From positions 62,001 to 126,000 of the forward strand of contig CANDBT010000001.1 in assembly GCA_947383005.1 (NCBI GenBank): DNA of 64,000 bases. The letters run 5' to 3'. Under the pieces are notes generated by a model. That model saw only the letters and a program-made list of their open reading frames with translations, searched no databases and was not told the DNA's origin. The stretch comes from an uncultured bacterium. GTDB taxonomy: Bacteria > Bacillota > Clostridia > Lachnospirales > Lachnospiraceae. Within the stretch, counting starts at the first letter, position 1, and each line of letters starts with the position of its first letter. The position numbers and the translations under genes were made by a program. Below are positions 17,829 through 26,303 of this stretch, piece by piece.

Positions 17829-19145
17829 ATGTTAAATACTTATACAGCAGTAATCCAGGCCGGCGGAAAAGGTACCCGGCTGGCGGAACTGACCAAAGGT
17901 GAAATTCCTAAACCAATGGTGCGTCTAAATGGCAAGCCAATGATTCAATGGCAGATTGAAAATGTAAAGGAATATGGCATTACGAATATTGTTATTATCA
18001 TAGGCCATCTGGGAGAAAAAATCCAGCAATATTTTCGGGACGGTTCGGATTTCGGAGTACACATTTCCTATATTAAAGAAACGCAGCCGCTGGGATCGGC
18101 AGGTTCTCTTTATTACTTAAAAGAGAAAATCGGCTTTGCCCCATTTATCCTTATTTTTGGGGATGTTATGTTTGATTTATCCTGGGAGCGAATGATTTCT
18201 TTCCATGAAAAGAAAAATGCTTTCGGCACTCTGCTGGTTCATCCCAATTCGCATCCTTACGATTCGGATTTGATTATGATGGATGAGGACAATCGGGTTG
18301 TCGGAATGGATTCCAAATTGAATACCAGAAATTATTGGTATCAAAATTGTGTCAATGCCGGAATTTATATTTTGGATGGACATATTCTGGAGGAGATCAA
18401 AGAACCAAAAAAGATAGATTTCGAGAAGGATTTATTGCAGCCTCTGTTTGCGGGGAAGAGGATTTTCGGTTATATGACTCCTGAGTTTGTAAAAGATGCA
18501 GGAACGGCAGAACGGTTTTACGAAGTACAAAAAGCGCAGCAGAACGGCGTTTGGAAAAGAAAAAATTTGTCTAATTCCCAGCGTTGTATTTTTCTGGACA
18601 GAGATGGAACCATTAACCGCTTTAACCATTTGATCAGCCAGGAAGAAGAACTGGAACTGGAGCCGTGTGCGGCAAAGGCTATCCGGCTTATCAATGAGTC
18701 CGGCTATTTGGCGATTGTCATTACCAATCAGCCGGTAGTGGCCAGAGGGATGTGCACGATGGAAGAGGTCAAAAACATTCATCGGAAAATGACTGTGCTT
18801 TTGGGCGAACAGGGGGCTTACCTTGATGATTTGGCGTTTTGTCCTCACCATCCCGATAAGGGATATCCGGAAGAAAATCCGCTTTACAAGATACCCTGTA
18901 ACTGCCGGAAGCCGGCTACCGGAATGATTGATGAGATGGTTGCTCGCTATCATATCGATTGTTCCCAGTCGTATATGATAGGAGACGGGACGATTGATGT
19001 ACAGACAGGTATAAATGCCGGCCTGCATACTGTGCTGGTGCATACCGGCATGGCGGGAAAGGATAGGAAATATCCGGTCAGCGCCGAGATGGAGGCAGAA
19101 GATCTTTTGGAAGCGGTGGAGAAAATTTTGGGCAACCGTTTGTAA
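17829..19145 (+). CDS. Sugar-1-phosphate nucleotidyltransferase fused to a GmhB-type HAD phosphatase
   Basis: The 438-residue protein joins two enzymes. Residues 1-230 are a nucleotidyltransferase with GGKGTRLAELTKGEIPKPM and a metal-binding GDVMFD. Residues 250-438 are a HAD-IIIA phosphatase like D-glycero-D-manno-heptose-1,7-bisphosphate phosphatase, with FLDRDGTINRF, VITNQPVVARG, a zinc loop (CPHHPDKG...PCNCRKP) and MIGDGTIDVQTGINAG. Together they could dephosphorylate and activate heptose-1,7-bisphosphate to an NDP-heptose for surface glycans, as HddC plus GmhB do. A strong AAAGGAG precedes ATG 17829. An isomerase and a kinase for the pathway are not in the window. Confidence 0.88.
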   Translation: MLNTYTAVIQAGGKGTRLAELTKGEIPKPMVRLNGKPMIQWQIENVKEYGITNIVIIIGHLGEKIQQYFRDGSDFGVHISYIKETQPLGSAGSLYYLKEKIGFAPFILIFGDVMFDLSWERMISFHEKKNAFGTLLVHPNSHPYDSDLIMMDEDNRVVGMDSKLNTRNYWYQNCVNAGIYILDGHILEEIKEPKKIDFEKDLLQPLFAGKRIFGYMTPEFVKDAGTAERFYEVQKAQQNGVWKRKNLSNSQRCIFLDRDGTINRFNHLISQEEELELEPCAAKAIRLINESGYLAIVITNQPVVARGMCTMEEVKNIHRKMTVLLGEQGAYLDDLAFCPHHPDKGYPEENPLYKIPCNCRKPATGMIDEMVARYHIDCSQSYMIGDGTIDVQTGINAGLHTVLVHTGMAGKDRKYPVSAEMEAEDLLEAVEKILGNRL

Positions 19146-19180
19146 ACATGAATAGAAAGGAAAAACAGAGGAGGGGTAAA

Positions 19181-20206
19181 ATGCTGACAATCGGATATTA
19201 CGGAAACGGAAAAAGCACAAATCGCTATCATTTGCCTTTTGTGCTTCAGAGAAAAGATAAGTTTCGCGTTAAGACTATTTACCGGCGCAATCCTGCCCAT
19301 GATGTGTGGAAAAAGCAGGAAGGCGTTTATTATACTTCAGAACTGAAAGAACTTTTGGATGACCCGGAGATAGATATGGTCTGCATTTGTACCAGCGCCA
19401 ACCATTATGAATGTGCGAAAGCTGTTTTGGAAAAGGGGAAACATTGCCTGGTGGAAAAACCGTTTACCGAGACGGCAGAGCAGGCGAGGGAGCTGTTCGC
19501 CTTGGCCAAAACGAAAGGGCTGGTAATCCAGGCTTATCAGAACCGCCGTTTTGACAGTGATTTTCTGACTGTCCAAAAGGTGATTGAATCGGGAAAGCTG
19601 GGTGATTTGCTGGAAGTGGAGATGCACTATGATTATTACCGGCCGGAGGTGCCGGAGAATAAAATGTTTGAGAAATATAACTCTTTCCTATATGGCCATG
19701 GCTGCCATACCCTTGACCAGGTAATCGGATATTGGGGGAAGCCGGATTCCGTCCATTATGACGTGCGGCAGCTTTTGGGGCAAGGGCGCTATAATGATTA
19801 TTTTGATTTGGATTTGTATTATGGTATTTTAAAGGTGTCGGTAAAATCCAGTTATTTCCGGGTGAAGGCACGGCCAAGCTTTATCGTTTACGGGAAAAGA
19901 GGCTGCTTTGAGAAAGTGACAAAAGACAGGCAGGAAGAGCATTTGAAAATGTTTTATATGCCGGATGGGCATGAAGACTTTGGATTGGATTTGCCGGAGC
20001 ATTATGGGACGCTGGTGTATTATGATGAAAATAATCAGTACCATGAAGAGAAGGTTCCCTCGCAAAGAGGCGATTATGGAAGGATTTATGATGGTATGTA
20101 TGACGCCATTGTAAATGGCAGGGAAAAAGTGGTGAAGGATGAGGAAACCTTACTGCAGATGGAAATTTTGGAAAAAGGAATCAGTTTAATTTGTCCGGTT
20201 GGATAG
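19181..20206 (+). CDS. Gfo/Idh/MocA family oxidoreductase
   Basis: The 341-residue protein has an N-terminal NAD(P)-binding fold (LTIGYYGNGKSTNRYHLPFV) and the family motif CLVEKPFTETAEQARELFALA near residue 95, which includes the EKP signature. The C-terminal half is an alpha/beta barrel-like domain with HGCHTLDQVIGYWGKPDSV, where the conserved His lies. It would oxidise or reduce a sugar or inositol derivative. The start at 19181 follows AGGAGGGG. It lies 35 bases after the nucleotidyltransferase fusion and is probably in its operon. Its last 26 bases overlap the convergent RpiR gene. Confidence 0.88.
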   Translation: MLTIGYYGNGKSTNRYHLPFVLQRKDKFRVKTIYRRNPAHDVWKKQEGVYYTSELKELLDDPEIDMVCICTSANHYECAKAVLEKGKHCLVEKPFTETAEQARELFALAKTKGLVIQAYQNRRFDSDFLTVQKVIESGKLGDLLEVEMHYDYYRPEVPENKMFEKYNSFLYGHGCHTLDQVIGYWGKPDSVHYDVRQLLGQGRYNDYFDLDLYYGILKVSVKSSYFRVKARPSFIVYGKRGCFEKVTKDRQEEHLKMFYMPDGHEDFGLDLPEHYGTLVYYDENNQYHEEKVPSQRGDYGRIYDGMYDAIVNGREKVVKDEETLLQMEILEKGISLICPVG

Positions 20207-21035
20207 CTTCTTCATGGCGGCGGATATGGGAAGTGGAGTTTTCCCTGCTGGCACGTAGCAGGAGGTACAATGTTTCGATGACTAATATGGCAGGAATACG
20301 CGAAAACCAAAATTCCTCCGTGAGAAGCTTTTCCCTGGTGGCGGTAATAATTTTGTAGTCACTGATTTGAGCTAATGGTGAGGAGGCGTTGTTGGTGATC
20401 AGTAAAACCCGGGAACCGTTTTCATGGGCGCCTTCGGCCAGGGTCAGGAGCCTGCGGGAGGCTCCTGAATTGGAAATAATCAGAATCACATCCTGGGGGC
20501 CAAGATTGAAGGTGTGGGCAATCTGCGCTTCCCAGATGGTACCGGAAACCGAGCATAATCCTAACTGATTGAATTTAAAGGCGGCATCCATGGCTACGGG
20601 GATGGTGTTGCCGACAGCGGCGAACTGGATAATCCGGGCATTTTCCAGAATGCGGAGAATAGTTTCCAGATTATCCGGTTCCATCATGGCGATGGTGCTG
20701 GTCATCTCGGCAATTTTGTTGGCAAGAATATTTTGCAGGGACTGAGGCAGGTGATTGCGGTCAATATCGTTGGAAATTTGCAGGCTGTCCCGTTCTTCCT
20801 CCATAACTTCTTTCGCCAGTCCCATCTTGAGACTTTGAAAGCTTTTAAAACCGCATCTGCGGCAGAACCGCGAGACTGTTGCGTCGCTGGTTTTGCTGGC
20901 CCGGGCCAGTTCTGCAACTGTCATATCAACAACTTCTTTTTTGTGTTCTATAATAAAATCTGCGATTTTTTTTTCTGCATCGAAAAATTGTTCGTAAGAT
21001 GAACAGATAATTCCTAAAATATTTTGGCTAGTCAT
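20181..21035 (-). CDS. RpiR/MurR family transcriptional regulator
   Basis: The 284-residue protein has the N-terminal HTH_6 domain (residues 1-80), with VAELARASKTSDATVSRFCRRCGFKSFQSLKMGLAKEV as the recognition region. A C-terminal SIS sugar-phosphate-binding domain (about 120-260) carries AAVGNTIPVAMDAAFKFNQLG and VILISNSGASRRLLTLAEGA. It senses a phosphosugar and binds DNA. It is divergent from the fructose-type PTS gene, whose promoter region holds two short palindromes, so it is the likely regulator of that PTS. Its end overlaps the convergent oxidoreductase gene. Confidence 0.92.
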   Translation of the reverse strand: MTSQNILGIICSSYEQFFDAEKKIADFIIEHKKEVVDMTVAELARASKTSDATVSRFCRRCGFKSFQSLKMGLAKEVMEEERDSLQISNDIDRNHLPQSLQNILANKIAEMTSTIAMMEPDNLETILRILENARIIQFAAVGNTIPVAMDAAFKFNQLGLCSVSGTIWEAQIAHTFNLGPQDVILIISNSGASRRLLTLAEGAHENGSRVLLITNNASSPLAQISDYKIITATREKLLTEEFWFSRIPAILVIETLYLLLRASRENSTSHIRRHEEAIQPDKLN

Positions 21036-21142
21036 TTCTTTTATATCTCCATTAGTGTAATTTCATTTCATCTGTTTAGCATATCATAGAATGGAATGGT
21101 TGTCAAATTTTCCGCTTTATGTGAAAAATGGTTGTTTTTCAG

Positions 21143-21171
21143 TTTCATTTTGAAAAGAAATAAAATTTCTT
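21143..21171. promoter_or_regulatory. Two adjacent short palindromes, candidate RpiR operators
   Basis: TTTCA-TTT-TGAAA (21143-21155) and AAGAAAT-AAA-ATTTCTT (21155-21171) are perfect palindromes with three-base centres, placed 12 bases upstream of the PTS -35 box. RpiR proteins bind such A/T-flanked palindromes. The assignment is inferred from position. Confidence 0.45.
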
Positions 21172-21182
21172 ATAAAAATATA

Positions 21183-21211
21183 TTGACGAAATAAAATATC
21201 TATGCTATGAT
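21183..21211 (+). promoter_or_regulatory. SigA-type promoter for the PTS gene
   Basis: TTGACG (21183-21188) and TATGAT (21206-21211) are spaced by 17 bases. The leader of about 100 bases to the start at 21319 has no recognised structure. Confidence 0.75.
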
Positions 21212-21318
21212 GATGGCAGATGAAGAAAAAAGATTTCACGATGCCGGCAAAAGATGAATCGACAAAATCGTATTAAAGGAGATTTTGAAAGTACATAATA
21301 AAAGCAGGAGGTATGGAT

Positions 21319-23304
21319 ATGAGGATCACAGAATTATTAAAGAAAGAAAGCATCGAACTTGAAGTGGCTGTGGACTCAAAAGATGCGGCGATTGACAAGC
21401 TGACGGGTTTGATGGAGGCTGGGGGCCGGTTGTATGAGAGAGCGGGCTATAAGGCAGGCATATTGGCCAGGGAAGCGCAGGGGAGCACGGCGGTAGGGGA
21501 CGGAATTGCAATTCCCCATGCAAAGGTAGAAGCGGTAAAGGAACCTGGTTTGGCGGCAATTACCGTACCGGATGGGGTGGATTATGAGTCATTTGATGGT
21601 TCGCTGGCTAACCTGATCTTTATGATTGCCGCTCCGGCAGGCGGGGCAGATGTGCATTTGGAGGCGCTGGCACGGCTGTCGACTTTGCTGATGACGCCGA
21701 ATTTTAAGGATAACCTGCTTAAGGCATCCAGTAAAGAAGAGTTTTTGAAAGTGATAGACGATGCAGAGACGGCTAAATACGGAGCAGCGGATGGTGGGGC
21801 AGGGGAAAGCCAGACAGAGAACGCTTCCGTCGATTCAAACAAGGATGCGGCAGGGGCGCCGGCTGGTGCAGGCGACGGATATCGGCTGTTGGCAGTCACG
21901 GCTTGTCCGACAGGAATAGCCCACACTTATATGGCGGCGGAGAACCTGGAAAGCACAGCGAAAAAGATGGGGATTACGTTAAAAGCGGAGACGGACGGTT
22001 CAGGCGGCGCCCAGAATGTACTGACCAGAGAGGAAATTGCCAATGCGGAGGCGATTATTGTCGCGGCAGACCGGGAGATTGAGATGGCGCGGTTCGACGG
22101 CAAACCGGTGCTGCAGGTGCCGGTGGCTGATGGTATCCATAAAGCAAAGGAGCTGATTGAGAAAGCTTCTTCTGGCCAGGCGCCGGTTTATCACCATGCT
22201 GGCGGAGGTGAAAGCGGTTCGGTCTCCGCAGGGGCGGGGGACAGCGTAGGAAGGAAAATTTACAAACACTTGATGAATGGGGTATCCCATATGCTTCCTT
22301 TCGTAATCGGCGGCGGGATCTTGATCGCATTGGCCTTTTTGTTTGACGATTATTCGATTGATCCGGCTAATTTCGGTAAAAATACGCCACTGGCTGCTTA
22401 TTTGAAAACCATTGGCGAGCAGGCATTTGGGATGATGCTTCCGGTTTTGTCGGGGTATATCGCGATGAGTATTGCCGATCGTCCCGGATTGGCGGTAGGT
22501 TTTGTGTCAGGTATAGTGGCGAAAATGGGTATGACCTTTGCTAATCCGGCGGGCGGTGCGGTCAATGCAGGTTTTTTGGGGGCATTATTTGCCGGGTTTG
22601 CCGGCGGTTATCTGGTCCTGGGTTTAAAAAAGGTTTTTTCCAAGCTGCCGAAGGCCCTGGAAGGGATCAAGCCTGTGCTTTTATATCCGGTAGTGGGGAT
22701 TTTACTGGGGGCGGTAATAACGACATTTATCAATCCTTATATGGGAATGATTAATGATGGCTTGACTAATTTCCTTAACGGAATGGGAGGCGCCAGCAGG
22801 GTTGTATTGGGAATGGTTGTCGGCTCGATGATGTCTATCGATATGGGTGGTCCTTTTAATAAAGCGTCTTATGTTTTTGGAACCGCACAGTTGGCGGAAG
22901 GAAACTTTGAAGTTATGGCCTCAGTTATGGCAGGAGGCATGGTGCCGCCGATTGCCATTGCCCTGTGTACCATCTTTTTCAAAAAGAAATTTACAAAAAA
23001 AGAGTGCCAGTCCGGAATTGTCAATATCATTATGGGGATGTCTTTTATTACCGAAGGCGCGATTCCTTTTGCTGCATCTGACCCGTTGAGGATTATTCCT
23101 TCCTGCGCCATTGGGGCAGCAGTAGCCGGCGGATTATCCATGTTCTTTGGATGTACGCTGCGTGCGCCTCATGGAGGGCTTTTTGTCCTGCCGACAATTG
23201 GGAATCCTGTGGGATATCTGGCCGCCGTGCTGATTGGATCAATTGTAGGATGTATGATTTTAAGCTTGCTGAAGAGAAATTTGGAGGAGGCTGAGCGGGA
23301 ATAA
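21319..23304 (+). CDS. PTS fructose-family transporter, fused EIIABC
   Basis: The 661-residue permease carries all three domains in A-B-C order. EIIA (1-150) has the phospho-His motif GIAIPHAKVEA near residue 65. EIIB (about 190-290) has the phospho-Cys motif AVTACPTGIAHTYMAAENL near residue 195. EIIC (about 310-655) has about nine membrane helices and MSIDMGGPFNKASYVF and ITEGAIPFAASDPLRIIP. It imports and phosphorylates fructose or a related sugar. Unlike typical fru operons, no 1-phosphofructokinase gene is adjacent, so another substrate is possible. The start at 21319 is seven bases from AGGAGG. An Ala/Gly-rich linker joins EIIA to EIIB. Confidence 0.94.
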   Translation: MRITELLKKESIELEVAVDSKDAAIDKLTGLMEAGGRLYERAGYKAGILAREAQGSTAVGDGIAIPHAKVEAVKEPGLAAITVPDGVDYESFDGSLANLIFMIAAPAGGADVHLEALARLSTLLMTPNFKDNLLKASSKEEFLKVIDDAETAKYGAADGGAGESQTENASVDSNKDAAGAPAGAGDGYRLLAVTACPTGIAHTYMAAENLESTAKKMGITLKAETDGSGGAQNVLTREEIANAEAIIVAADREIEMARFDGKPVLQVPVADGIHKAKELIEKASSGQAPVYHHAGGGESGSVSAGAGDSVGRKIYKHLMNGVSHMLPFVIGGGILIALAFLFDDYSIDPANFGKNTPLAAYLKTIGEQAFGMMLPVLSGYIAMSIADRPGLAVGFVSGIVAKMGMTFANPAGGAVNAGFLGALFAGFAGGYLVLGLKKVFSKLPKALEGIKPVLLYPVVGILLGAVITTFINPYMGMINDGLTNFLNGMGGASRVVLGMVVGSMMSIDMGGPFNKASYVFGTAQLAEGNFEVMASVMAGGMVPPIAIALCTIFFKKKFTKKECQSGIVNIIMGMSFITEGAIPFAASDPLRIIPSCAIGAAVAGGLSMFFGCTLRAPHGGLFVLPTIGNPVGYLAAVLIGSIVGCMILSLLKRNLEEAERE

Positions 23305-23333
23305 CAAACCGCTATAAAATATATTTAAGGGGA

Positions 23334-23366
23334 AACGAGGGCAGCGTGGGAGCGCTGCCCTCGTTA
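23334..23366 (+). terminator. Rho-independent terminator after the PTS gene
   Basis: A GC-rich perfect stem (ACGAGGGCAGCG with CGCTGCCCTCGT) is followed by TTATTT. The following sequence up to about 23420 contains a partial match to the repeat at 9238 and 59304 (CGGCCCATGCAGAGGAAGTATGCCG). Confidence 0.85.
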
Positions 23367-23469
23367 TTTGTGGTGCGCCCGGCCCATGCAGAGGAAGTAT
23401 GCCGCAGATGGAAATTCAGACAAGTCATTTGACGAAATGAAAATGTGTTAGTACATTAGGCCGATACGA

Positions 23470-23478
23470 TGATATAAT
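23470..23478 (+). promoter_or_regulatory. Extended -10 promoter for the HAD phosphatase
   Basis: TGA directly precedes a consensus TATAAT (23473-23478). The leader to the start at 23586 is about 100 bases. Confidence 0.55.
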
Positions 23479-23585
23479 CATGATGGGAGCGTCATAAAGT
23501 CTTTTGCCGCTTCTTCTGATACGGATTGCTTCGCATTTTGTGCTCCTGCAATCCTATTGATTATGATTTTGCGGAGGTATCCCTT

Positions 23586-24371
23586 ATGGTTAAAGCAATT
23601 TTTTTTGATATTGATGGGACGTTGCGGGATTTCACAGAAAAAGGCATTTCCACCAGTACCCGCAATGCCATTTGCCTGGCACGCCAGAGTGGAATTCGCT
23701 GTTTTGTGGCTACCGGCAGGCATATTTTGGAAATTCAGGAAGAGAATCTTTTAGATGATTTGCTTTTTGATGGTTATGTCCTTCTGAATGGAAATCTCTG
23801 TATGGATGCCCGGCATAGAATTTTGTATGAGAATCCAATTCCGGTTTCTCAGATAGAAACGATGTTGAATTTGGAAAAAGAATTGGGGTTTGCCCTGCTC
23901 TTTATGGAACGTGAAGCGATGTATGTCAGCCGGGTCACTCCTTTGCTCGAGGAGCTTCAAAAACAAATCGGGACAGCAGTTCCGCCCGTGGAACCGCATA
24001 TGAGCCGCGGGCTGTCACATTCGGTCTATCAGATGATTCCTTATGCGGATAACCAGACTTTGGATTATGTTATTTCCCGTCTGCCTTTGTGCAACGCTAC
24101 GCGCTGGCATGAAGGAGGCGCTTTTGACATTACGGCCAAGGGAGGGGATAAGTGCTTGGGGATACGGAAAGTTATGGAGTATTATGGTTATGCCAGGGAA
24201 GAAATTGGCGCTGTCGGAGACGGATACAACGATATTCCTATGCTTCAGTATGCGGGCATAGGCGTGGCTATGGGGAATGGCAATGAGGAAGTAAAAGCTG
24301 TGGCCGACTTTGTGACGAAAGATATTAAAGAGGACGGGCTTCTTTATGCAGTATTGCATTTGATGCAATAA
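23586..24371 (+). CDS. Cof-type HAD-IIB phosphatase
   Basis: The 261-residue protein starts MVKAIFFDIDGTLRDF, the HAD nucleophile motif DxDGT. It has CFVATGR (motif II), a cap domain from about residue 80 to 180, a conserved Lys in DITAKGGDKCLGI (motif III) and GAVGDGYNDIPML (motif IV). Such enzymes hydrolyse sugar phosphates or other small phosphate esters; the substrate is unknown. It is just downstream of the PTS gene but has its own promoter and a terminator between. The start is chosen at 23586 because GGAGG lies eight bases upstream. Confidence 0.92.
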   Translation: MVKAIFFDIDGTLRDFTEKGISTSTRNAICLARQSGIRCFVATGRHILEIQEENLLDDLLFDGYVLLNGNLCMDARHRILYENPIPVSQIETMLNLEKELGFALLFMEREAMYVSRVTPLLEELQKQIGTAVPPVEPHMSRGLSHSVYQMIPYADNQTLDYVISRLPLCNATRWHEGGAFDITAKGGDKCLGIRKVMEYYGYAREEIGAVGDGYNDIPMLQYAGIGVAMGNGNEEVKAVADFVTKDIKEDGLLYAVLHLMQ

Positions 24372-24556
24372 AGATGGGGGCTATCTGGAATGCCGGGAAA
24401 TCCTGTGAATCAATAGGTTCTTTTTTCTATCTGGTACTGTTCGCAGCTCCGGATAGTTTGAGTTATGAGTATTGAAAAAGACATCTTCATGCCTGCATTC
24501 TATCTCAACGCAACTTGATTTTCAAGAGAAAATCAGATAAAATATTGTGATTGCAT

Positions 24557-24617
24557 GAAAAAATCTTGATTTATCTCGTTTGTAGTACTATAATGTTATG
24601 TGTGAAAAATCTTGATT
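24557..24617 (+). promoter_or_regulatory. Promoter of the defence-island regulator, with paired direct repeats
   Basis: TTGATT (24566-24571) and TATAAT (24589-24594) are spaced by 17 bases. The sequence GAAAAATCTTGATTT occurs at 24603-24617 and, with one extra A, at 24557-24572, so the -35 box sits in one copy and the second copy lies just downstream of the start site. These are natural candidate sites for autoregulation by the HTH protein encoded next. The rest of the gap after 24371 is AT-rich with no recognised feature. Confidence 0.6.
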
Positions 24618-24659
24618 TGAATAAAAAAGAATGTTGAAAAGGAAACGAGGAGGCTCCAC

Positions 24660-24872
24660 ATGGCTATAAGCTACAAAAAATTATGGAAATTGTTGATTGA
24701 CCGGGATATGAAGAAGAAAGATTTACAGAAGCTAGCCGGAGTGAGCTCGGCTTCCATTACAAAACTTGGAAAGAATGAAAATGTAAATACAGATATATTA
24801 GAGAAAATTTGTATAGCCCTTAAATGCGACATAGCGGATATCATGGAAATGGAAGATACAGCAGGGAAATGA
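24660..24872 (+). CDS. Small Cro/CI-type HTH regulator (YozG-like)
   Basis: The 70-residue protein is a single helix-turn-helix domain: SYKKLWKLLIDRDMKKKDLQKLAGVSSASITKLGKNENVNTDILEKICIALKCDIADIMEM. This is the compact Cro/C1 family common in front of restriction and mobile-element genes in Clostridia. An AGGAGG precedes the start. It begins the defence island and probably controls it, perhaps by binding the repeats at 24557-24617. Confidence 0.88.
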   Translation: MAISYKKLWKLLIDRDMKKKDLQKLAGVSSASITKLGKNENVNTDILEKICIALKCDIADIMEMEDTAGK

Positions 24873-24880
24873 GGTAAAGC

Positions 24881-25087
24881 ATGGATAATTATACTCCTCA
24901 TCAGTCCAGGTATATTGCGGAACAGATTTTACTGAAACGTTCACCATCCAAAGGGGAATCCCTTGCTTCGGCAATGTCCGGAGTGAAGGTTGACCTTAGT
25001 TCGCACCAAGTTGACGCGGCATTGTTCGCGGTAAAGTCGCCGTTTTCCAATATGTTTGCCATTAAGGATGACTATTTACTTTTATGA
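24881..25087 (+). pseudogene. N-terminal remnant of a SNF2/RapA-like helicase
   Basis: The 68 residues MDNYTPHQSRYIAEQILLKRSPSKG...VDLSSHQVDAALFAVKSPFSN match, from memory, the extreme N-terminus of large SNF2-type helicases of defence loci, where the next residues would lead into the Walker A motif (ADEVGLGKT). Here the frame instead runs FAIKDDYLLL and stops; no Walker motif follows. The gene therefore appears truncated, with the ABC-three-component system occupying the space after it. It starts nine bases after the HTH gene, as in an operon. Confidence 0.65.
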
Positions 25088-25117
25088 ATAGTGTGAGTTC
25101 AGATGGGAGGGGCCGGA

Positions 25118-26089
25118 ATGAACCGCAGTCATTATTTTAACTATATAGAAGAAAAATTAAATATATTATCATATCGTATAAAAAGCAGAGGTAAAATCAA
25201 TTTACTGGATTTAAATATTTATTCCGAGACATTTTTTGCTGAACTTATGAACTACTTGTTGGGATATGAATTAAAAAATATTAATGTTATCAAACCGAAT
25301 ACAGAGGGAATAGATTTGGTTGATAATAAAAACAAGGTTATTGTTCAAGTCTCAGCTACATTTTCAAAACAAAAGGTTGAAAGCTCTTTAGCTAAAAAAA
25401 TATTTGAGGATTACCCTGGATATGGTTTTAAGTTTATTGCAATTTCAGGAGAGGCTGATAAATTAAGGACACAAGAGTTTAAGAATCCATACAAAGTCAG
25501 CTTTTCGCCATTGAACGATATATATGATATTAAATCATTGTTGAATATTGTCTTGAATATGCAAATTAGCGCGCAACGGAGATTGTATGAATTTTTAAAA
25601 GATGAGTTGGGAGGTATTGTTGATATAGTTAAGGTTGATTCTAATTTAGCATCTATTATCAATATACTATCTCAGGAAGATTTGTCAGGTATAGTTGATT
25701 CACCTGAAATAAATTCATTTGAAATATTAAGAAAAATAGAATTTAATGATTTATTGACTGTTCAGCCTACCATAGATGATTACAAAGTTTATTACCATAG
25801 ATTAGACGAAAAGTATAAAGAATTTGATAGACAAGGCGCAAATAAAAGCCTATCTGTTTTGGCAGTTATTCGGAAACAGTATGTGAAATTATCAGGGGAA
25901 AATATAGAACCACACGAGATGTTTTTTTCTATTATAGACAATCTAATTGAGTTAATAATGAATAGTAAAAATTATATGGAAATTCCTTATGAAGAATTAG
26001 AAGTGTGTGTTTCTATTTTAGTGGTGGACGCATTTATTCGTTGTAAGATATTTAAGAATCCGGAGGGATATAATCATGTTATTACCTGA
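25118..26089 (+). CDS. SMEK-domain protein, effector of an ABC-three-component defence system
   Basis: The 323-residue protein begins MNRSHYFNYIEEKLNILSYRIKSRGKINLLDLNIYSETFFAELMNYLLGYEL, followed by GIDLVDNKNKVIVQVSATFSKQKVESSL. This pattern (D-x-V...N-K...VQVSAT) is that of SMEK domains, which have a restriction-endonuclease-like core: the Asp and Gln-Val-Ser residues stand where PD-(D/E)xK nucleases have their active site. The C-terminal half (about 150-323) is alpha-helical and probably couples to the partners. The start at 25118 has GGGAGGGG upstream. It overlaps the next gene by 14 bases. Function is inferred from the family and from the neighbouring DUF2326 ATPase; nuclease activity is not shown. 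Confidence 0.8.
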   Translation: MNRSHYFNYIEEKLNILSYRIKSRGKINLLDLNIYSETFFAELMNYLLGYELKNINVIKPNTEGIDLVDNKNKVIVQVSATFSKQKVESSLAKKIFEDYPGYGFKFIAISGEADKLRTQEFKNPYKVSFSPLNDIYDIKSLLNIVLNMQISAQRRLYEFLKDELGGIVDIVKVDSNLASIINILSQEDLSGIVDSPEINSFEILRKIEFNDLLTVQPTIDDYKVYYHRLDEKYKEFDRQGANKSLSVLAVIRKQYVKLSGENIEPHEMFFSIIDNLIELIMNSKNYMEIPYEELEVCVSILVVDAFIRCKIFKNPEGYNHVIT

Positions 26090-26303
26090 CAATATACATC
26101 CTGAATTGAGTATATATTATAATGGCTCCTTTGTTCTTGAAGAGTTGAAAAAAATGGATAACCAATCAATTGTGAATTTGTATCAGAATGTAAAGGAAAA
26201 ACATGAGATGTCTTTTCCGACTTTTATGTTATGTCTCGATTGGCTGTATTTGATTGAAGCGGCTAAGATGAATGAAAGGGGGTATATTCAATTGTGTTTA
26301 TAA
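26076..26303 (+). CDS. Small middle component of the ABC-three-component system
   Basis: The 75-residue protein MLLPDNIHPELSIYYNGSFVLEELKK... is short, helical and has the LLPDxxIxxxxSxxxxGxxVLxxL pattern that I recall for the middle-component-6 type of ABC-three-component systems. It is sandwiched between the SMEK gene (14-base overlap) and the ATPase gene (10-base overlap), so the three are translationally coupled and presumably made in fixed ratio. It is thought to bridge effector and ATPase. Identification rests mainly on size and position. Confidence 0.75.
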   Translation: MLLPDNIHPELSIYYNGSFVLEELKKMDNQSIVNLYQNVKEKHEMSFPTFMLCLDWLYLIEAAKMNERGYIQLCL

